A stretch of DNA of 9,861 nt from Desulfobacterales bacterium (GTDB taxonomy: Bacteria > Desulfobacterota > Desulfobacteria > Desulfobacterales > Desulfobacteraceae): assembly GCA_022361135.1 (NCBI GenBank), contig JAKSBM010000725.1:1-9861 (forward strand). Direction: 5' to 3'. The notes below the pieces were generated by a model. The model did not search any database. It saw only the letters and a program-made list of their open reading frames with translations, and was not told the DNA's origin. Positions 7,995 through 9,861 of the stretch are shown piece by piece; position 1 is the first letter of the stretch; each line of letters starts with the position of its first letter. The position numbers and the translations under genes were made by a program.

Positions 7995-8024
7995 ATGATA
8001 TTGAAAAAACGGCAATGATGTCAA
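7995..8024 (-). promoter_or_regulatory. Sigma-70-type promoter of the secreted-protein operon
   Basis: On the minus strand, TTGACA (8024-8019, a perfect -35 match) is followed after 18 nt by TATCAT (8000-7995, 5 of 6 to TATAAT). Transcription would start near 7988 and leave a leader of about 112 nt before the ATG at 7876. It is the only good hexamer pair I see between the upstream terminator and the gene, and it is correctly oriented. Confidence 0.65.
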
Positions 8025-8077
8025 TGTGTTGGAGGTCACAATTTGCCATCCTGAAGTCATTGATTTTATGGGGGAAC

Positions 8078-8093
8078 AATGACCCGGGTCATT
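8078..8093. promoter_or_regulatory. Perfect 16-bp palindrome, possible operator or activator site
   Basis: AATGACCCGGGTCATT is its own reverse complement over all 16 bases with no spacer. It is centred about 98 bp upstream of the inferred transcription start at 7988, a position more usual for an activator or a looping repressor than for simple occlusion. A further half-site, GTCATT, lies at 8056-8061. It is in the same orientation as the right half of the palindrome and offset by 32 bp, close to three helical turns. With no loop, the palindrome makes a poor RNA hairpin, so a dimeric DNA-binding protein is the likelier reader. Which regulator would bind is unknown. Confidence 0.6.
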
Positions 8094-8187
8094 ATGTGGG
8101 GAGGCGAAATCCGGGAAATGATTCTAAAGATTGGGGGGGAAATTGTGAAAGGAAAAAATGGAATGGGTTTATCGGTCGGGTGTAATG

Positions 8188-8228
8188 AAAACCCCCACCC
8201 GGATTCCCAAGGAAAATCCGGATGGGGG
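8188..8228 (-). terminator. Intrinsic terminator of the symporter gene
   Basis: The arms at 8228-8216 and 8204-8192 form a 13-bp stem with an 11-nt loop, followed on the minus strand by TTTTCATT. In the plus-strand RNA one pair would be a C-A mismatch. In the minus-strand RNA the same position is a G-U pair, so the stem is unbroken only in the direction that also has the U-run. It lies 82 nt after the symporter stop and isolates that gene from the operon beyond. Confidence 0.9.
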
Positions 8229-8309
8229 CTGTATGGCCATGGAATTTTAACGGATGTCAGGCCCCGTGGTCATGGAGATAGGGGGGCCTTGGCATCAGGT
8301 TTGGCTTTT

Positions 8310-9686
8310 TTATTCCTGGGCGCTTTCTGCTTTGCTGCCCATGGCCAAATTGTCAAAGAATTTCCGGGTTTCGGAAAAGATCACCGGGCTCAGGCCAATG
8401 AGACCGATGAGGTTGGGAATGGCCATGAGACCGTTGACAATGTCGGCCAGGATCCAGATGAGATCCAACTGGACAAAGGCGCCAATGGCCACCAGGGCGA
8501 TGTAAATGATTTTATAGGGTTTGATCCCTTTTACACCGAAAAGATATTCTGTGCACCGTTCTCCATAGTAGTTCCAGCCCAGGATGGTGGTAAAGGCAAA
8601 GAAGATCAGGCCGATGGTGACCACGTATTGTCCGATGACACTTCCCATGCCCTTGGCAAAGGCGGCATTGGTCAGGGCGGCCCCGGCCAGGGAAGGATCG
8701 TTCCAACTGCCGGTCATCACCAGGACCAGGCCGGTGAGGGTACAGATGATGATGGAGTCGAAAAAGGTTCCGGTCATGGCAATGAGGCCCTGCTTGACAC
8801 AGGAGTTGGTTTTGGCGGCGGCTGCGGCAATGGGGGCGCTGCCCAGGCCGGATTCATTGGAAAAGACCCCACGGGCAATGCCCGAGCGCATGACCATGAT
8901 CACGGAGATGCCGGCGGCTCCACCAAAGGCGGCGGACGGGTTAAAGGCGCTTTCGATGATCAATGCCACGGCCGAGGGGACATGGGAGAGATTCAAGGCC
9001 AGGATGATGAAGGATCCGGCAATGAAGAACAATGCCATGGTGGGCACCAGGCGGGAGGCCACCCGGGCGATGCTTTTGATTCCCCCCAGGGTGACCAGGG
9101 TGACCAGGATGGTAAGGACTGCCGCCACAACGGGTGCGGGGATGGAAAAGGCCAGGTAGGCCGCGTCCTTGATTGCATTGACCTGGGCAAAGGTGCCGAT
9201 GCCGAAGAAGGCCACACCGATGCCGAAGAGGGCAAAGGTTTTGGCCAGTAATTTGTTTTTCAATCCCCTTTCGATGTAATACATGGGCCCGCCGGACATC
9301 TGTCCGTTGGCATCCATGACCCGGTATTTCACGGCCAGAAGCCCTTCTGCATATTTGGTGGCCATGCCGAAAAAGGCGGCCAGCCACATCCAGAAAATGG
9401 CCCCGGGGCCGCCGGCCTTTACGGCTGTGGCCACGCCCACGATATTACCCGTGCCAATGGTGGCGCTCAGGGCCGTACACAGGGCGGCAAAACTGGAGAC
9501 ATCCCCCTCATGGGATGAGGATTTTCGGCCCGCAAATAGATAGGAGATGGCCAAGGGAAGACGGGTGATCTGGATCAGGCGAAGGCCTGCGGTGAGATAG
9601 ATCCCTGTCCCCACCAAAAGGATGAGCAGGGGCGGACCCCAGACAAATGAATCAACGGTCTTGAGGATTTGGGTAAGACTTTCCAT
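8310..9686 (-). CDS. Na+/alanine-or-glycine symporter, AGCS family
   Basis: 458 residues, a normal length for the AGCS (alanine or glycine:cation symporter, SSF-like LeuT-fold) family. These inner-membrane proteins import small neutral amino acids with Na+ or, in some members, H+. The family signature is present at 92-108 (GGPGAIFWMWLAAFFGM). Other hallmark stretches are TIGTGNIVGVATA (76-88), SGGPMYYIERGL (131-142), the highly conserved RGVFSNESGLGSAPIAAAA (272-290) and GWNYYGERCTEYLFG (370-384). About ten or eleven hydrophobic segments are visible from residue 15 to about 435, ending in a short charged tail. The ATG at 9686 has a strong AGAAGGA ribosome-binding site with 7-nt spacing. It is transcribed alone: its own terminator follows and the next gene has its own promoter. 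Substrate choice between alanine, glycine and serine cannot be told from these motifs. Nothing is truncated or unusual. Confidence 0.98.
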   Translation of the reverse strand: MESLTQILKTVDSFVWGPPLLILLVGTGIYLTAGLRLIQITRLPLAISYLFAGRKSSSHEGDVSSFAALCTALSATIGTGNIVGVATAVKAGGPGAIFWMWLAAFFGMATKYAEGLLAVKYRVMDANGQMSGGPMYYIERGLKNKLLAKTFALFGIGVAFFGIGTFAQVNAIKDAAYLAFSIPAPVVAAVLTILVTLVTLGGIKSIARVASRLVPTMALFFIAGSFIILALNLSHVPSAVALIIESAFNPSAAFGGAAGISVIMVMRSGIARGVFSNESGLGSAPIAAAAAKTNSCVKQGLIAMTGTFFDSIIICTLTGLVLVMTGSWNDPSLAGAALTNAAFAKGMGSVIGQYVVTIGLIFFAFTTILGWNYYGERCTEYLFGVKGIKPYKIIYIALVAIGAFVQLDLIWILADIVNGLMAIPNLIGLIGLSPVIFSETRKFFDNLAMGSKAESAQE

Positions 9687-9811
9687 GTGTGTTTCCTTCT
9701 AAATTTTAAAATTACAAAATTCAGTGGATGGAACGGTCTGAAAGAGAAAGCTAAAGCAAGAGGGGTGATGCGGGGGAGAACCAATGATCCCATCGATTCC
9801 CGGTGCTGCAG

Positions 9812-9838
9812 CAGTTTCAAAATCACGCCTTGAAACCG
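9812..9838 (-). promoter_or_regulatory. Hairpin in the symporter leader
   Basis: In minus-strand RNA, CGGUUUCAA (9838-9830) pairs with UUGAAACUG (9820-9812) across a 9-nt loop: nine pairs, one of them G-U. On the plus strand that pair would be A-C, so the stem is complete only in the symporter transcript. No U-run follows, so it is not an intrinsic terminator by itself. It could be part of an expression platform. Immediately downstream is the 10-bp palindrome TGCTGCAGCA (9804-9813). Confidence 0.45.
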
Positions 9839-9853
9839 ACGAACAATCTGCCA

Positions 9854-9861
9854 CTCTGTCC
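9854..9861 (-). promoter_or_regulatory. Possible 3' end of a glycine riboswitch, cut by the window edge
   Basis: On the minus strand the first eight bases of the window edge read GGACAGAG, the sequence that closes the conserved 3' side of glycine riboswitch aptamers (...CAGGNAAAAGGACAGAG). Glycine riboswitches are well known upstream of AGCS symporter genes, and about 170 nt of leader separates this motif from the ATG. Only eight bases are visible, so a chance match is quite possible; the diagnostic aptamer core would lie outside the window. Confidence 0.3.

Larger units (their letters stand above)
9691..9861 (-). other. Leader/promoter region of the symporter gene
   Basis: The last 175 nt before the symporter contain no gene I can support. 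The 30 nt next to the ribosome-binding site are AT-rich (TTTTGTAATTTTAAAATTT, minus strand) but give no convincing -35/-10 pair, so the promoter probably lies beyond the window edge and this stretch is a transcribed leader. That would suit regulation by RNA structure; see the hairpin at 9812-9838 and the edge motif at 9854-9861. Confidence 0.45.

Noticed and set aside
7979..8185. Plus-strand frame of 68 codons across the promoter region
   Set aside because: It has no ribosome-binding site and an unstructured product, and it overlaps the promoter, palindrome and terminator that serve the minus-strand genes.
8079..9251. Open plus-strand frame of 390 codons opposite the symporter
   Set aside because: Its product is extremely rich in Gly, Asp, His and Gln without structure, and it lies fully antisense to an unmistakable AGCS transporter. 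It is a codon-bias artefact.
1..9861. CRISPR arrays, tRNA or rRNA genes, insertion sequences, attachment sites
   Set aside because: I found no regularly spaced repeats, no tRNA-like cloverleaf or TTCGA-type context, no transposase motifs and no terminal inverted repeats.

Overview
The window holds four real genes, all on the minus strand, and the layout looks like a Gram-negative bacterium. Three consecutive products carry cleavable Sec signal peptides. The fourth gene is a Na+/amino-acid (AGCS) symporter. Moderately high GC with GGCC-rich codons, and a very large secreted von Willebrand factor A (vWA) protein, would suit a deltaproteobacterial (Desulfobacterota-like) genome. That assignment is a low-confidence inference, because no marker gene is present.

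Layout, in the direction of transcription (high to low coordinates). (1) 9861-9687: leader of the symporter gene, with a hairpin and, at the very edge, a short motif resembling the 3' end of a glycine riboswitch. (2) 9686-8310: AGCS Na+/alanine-or-glycine symporter, followed by a strong intrinsic terminator at 8228-8188. (3) 8187-7877: regulatory region holding a perfect 16-bp palindrome, a good sigma-70-type promoter and a structured leader of about 110 nt. (4) 7876-7139, 7099-6401 and 6268 to beyond base 1: three genes for exported proteins, probably one operon. They are a 245-aa secreted protein with faint resemblance to DUF4412/LolA-like proteins, a 232-aa secreted protein with two copies of a PEGA-like beta module, and a giant secreted protein of at least 2,089 residues that runs off the window.

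The giant gene fills almost two thirds of the window and has no internal stop. After its signal peptide it has an unrecognised region of about 400 residues, then two adjacent vWA domains that both keep a complete metal-binding MIDAS site. These are followed by roughly 1,200 residues of mostly beta-rich sequence with a visible internal duplication, a conserved-looking W...DP...DG..GAM segment, and a lysine/alanine-rich tail. Adjacency, shared export signals and a common promoter suggest that the three proteins act together in the periplasm or at the cell surface. Their actual job cannot be read from the sequence. The symporter is a separate transcription unit and need not be functionally linked.
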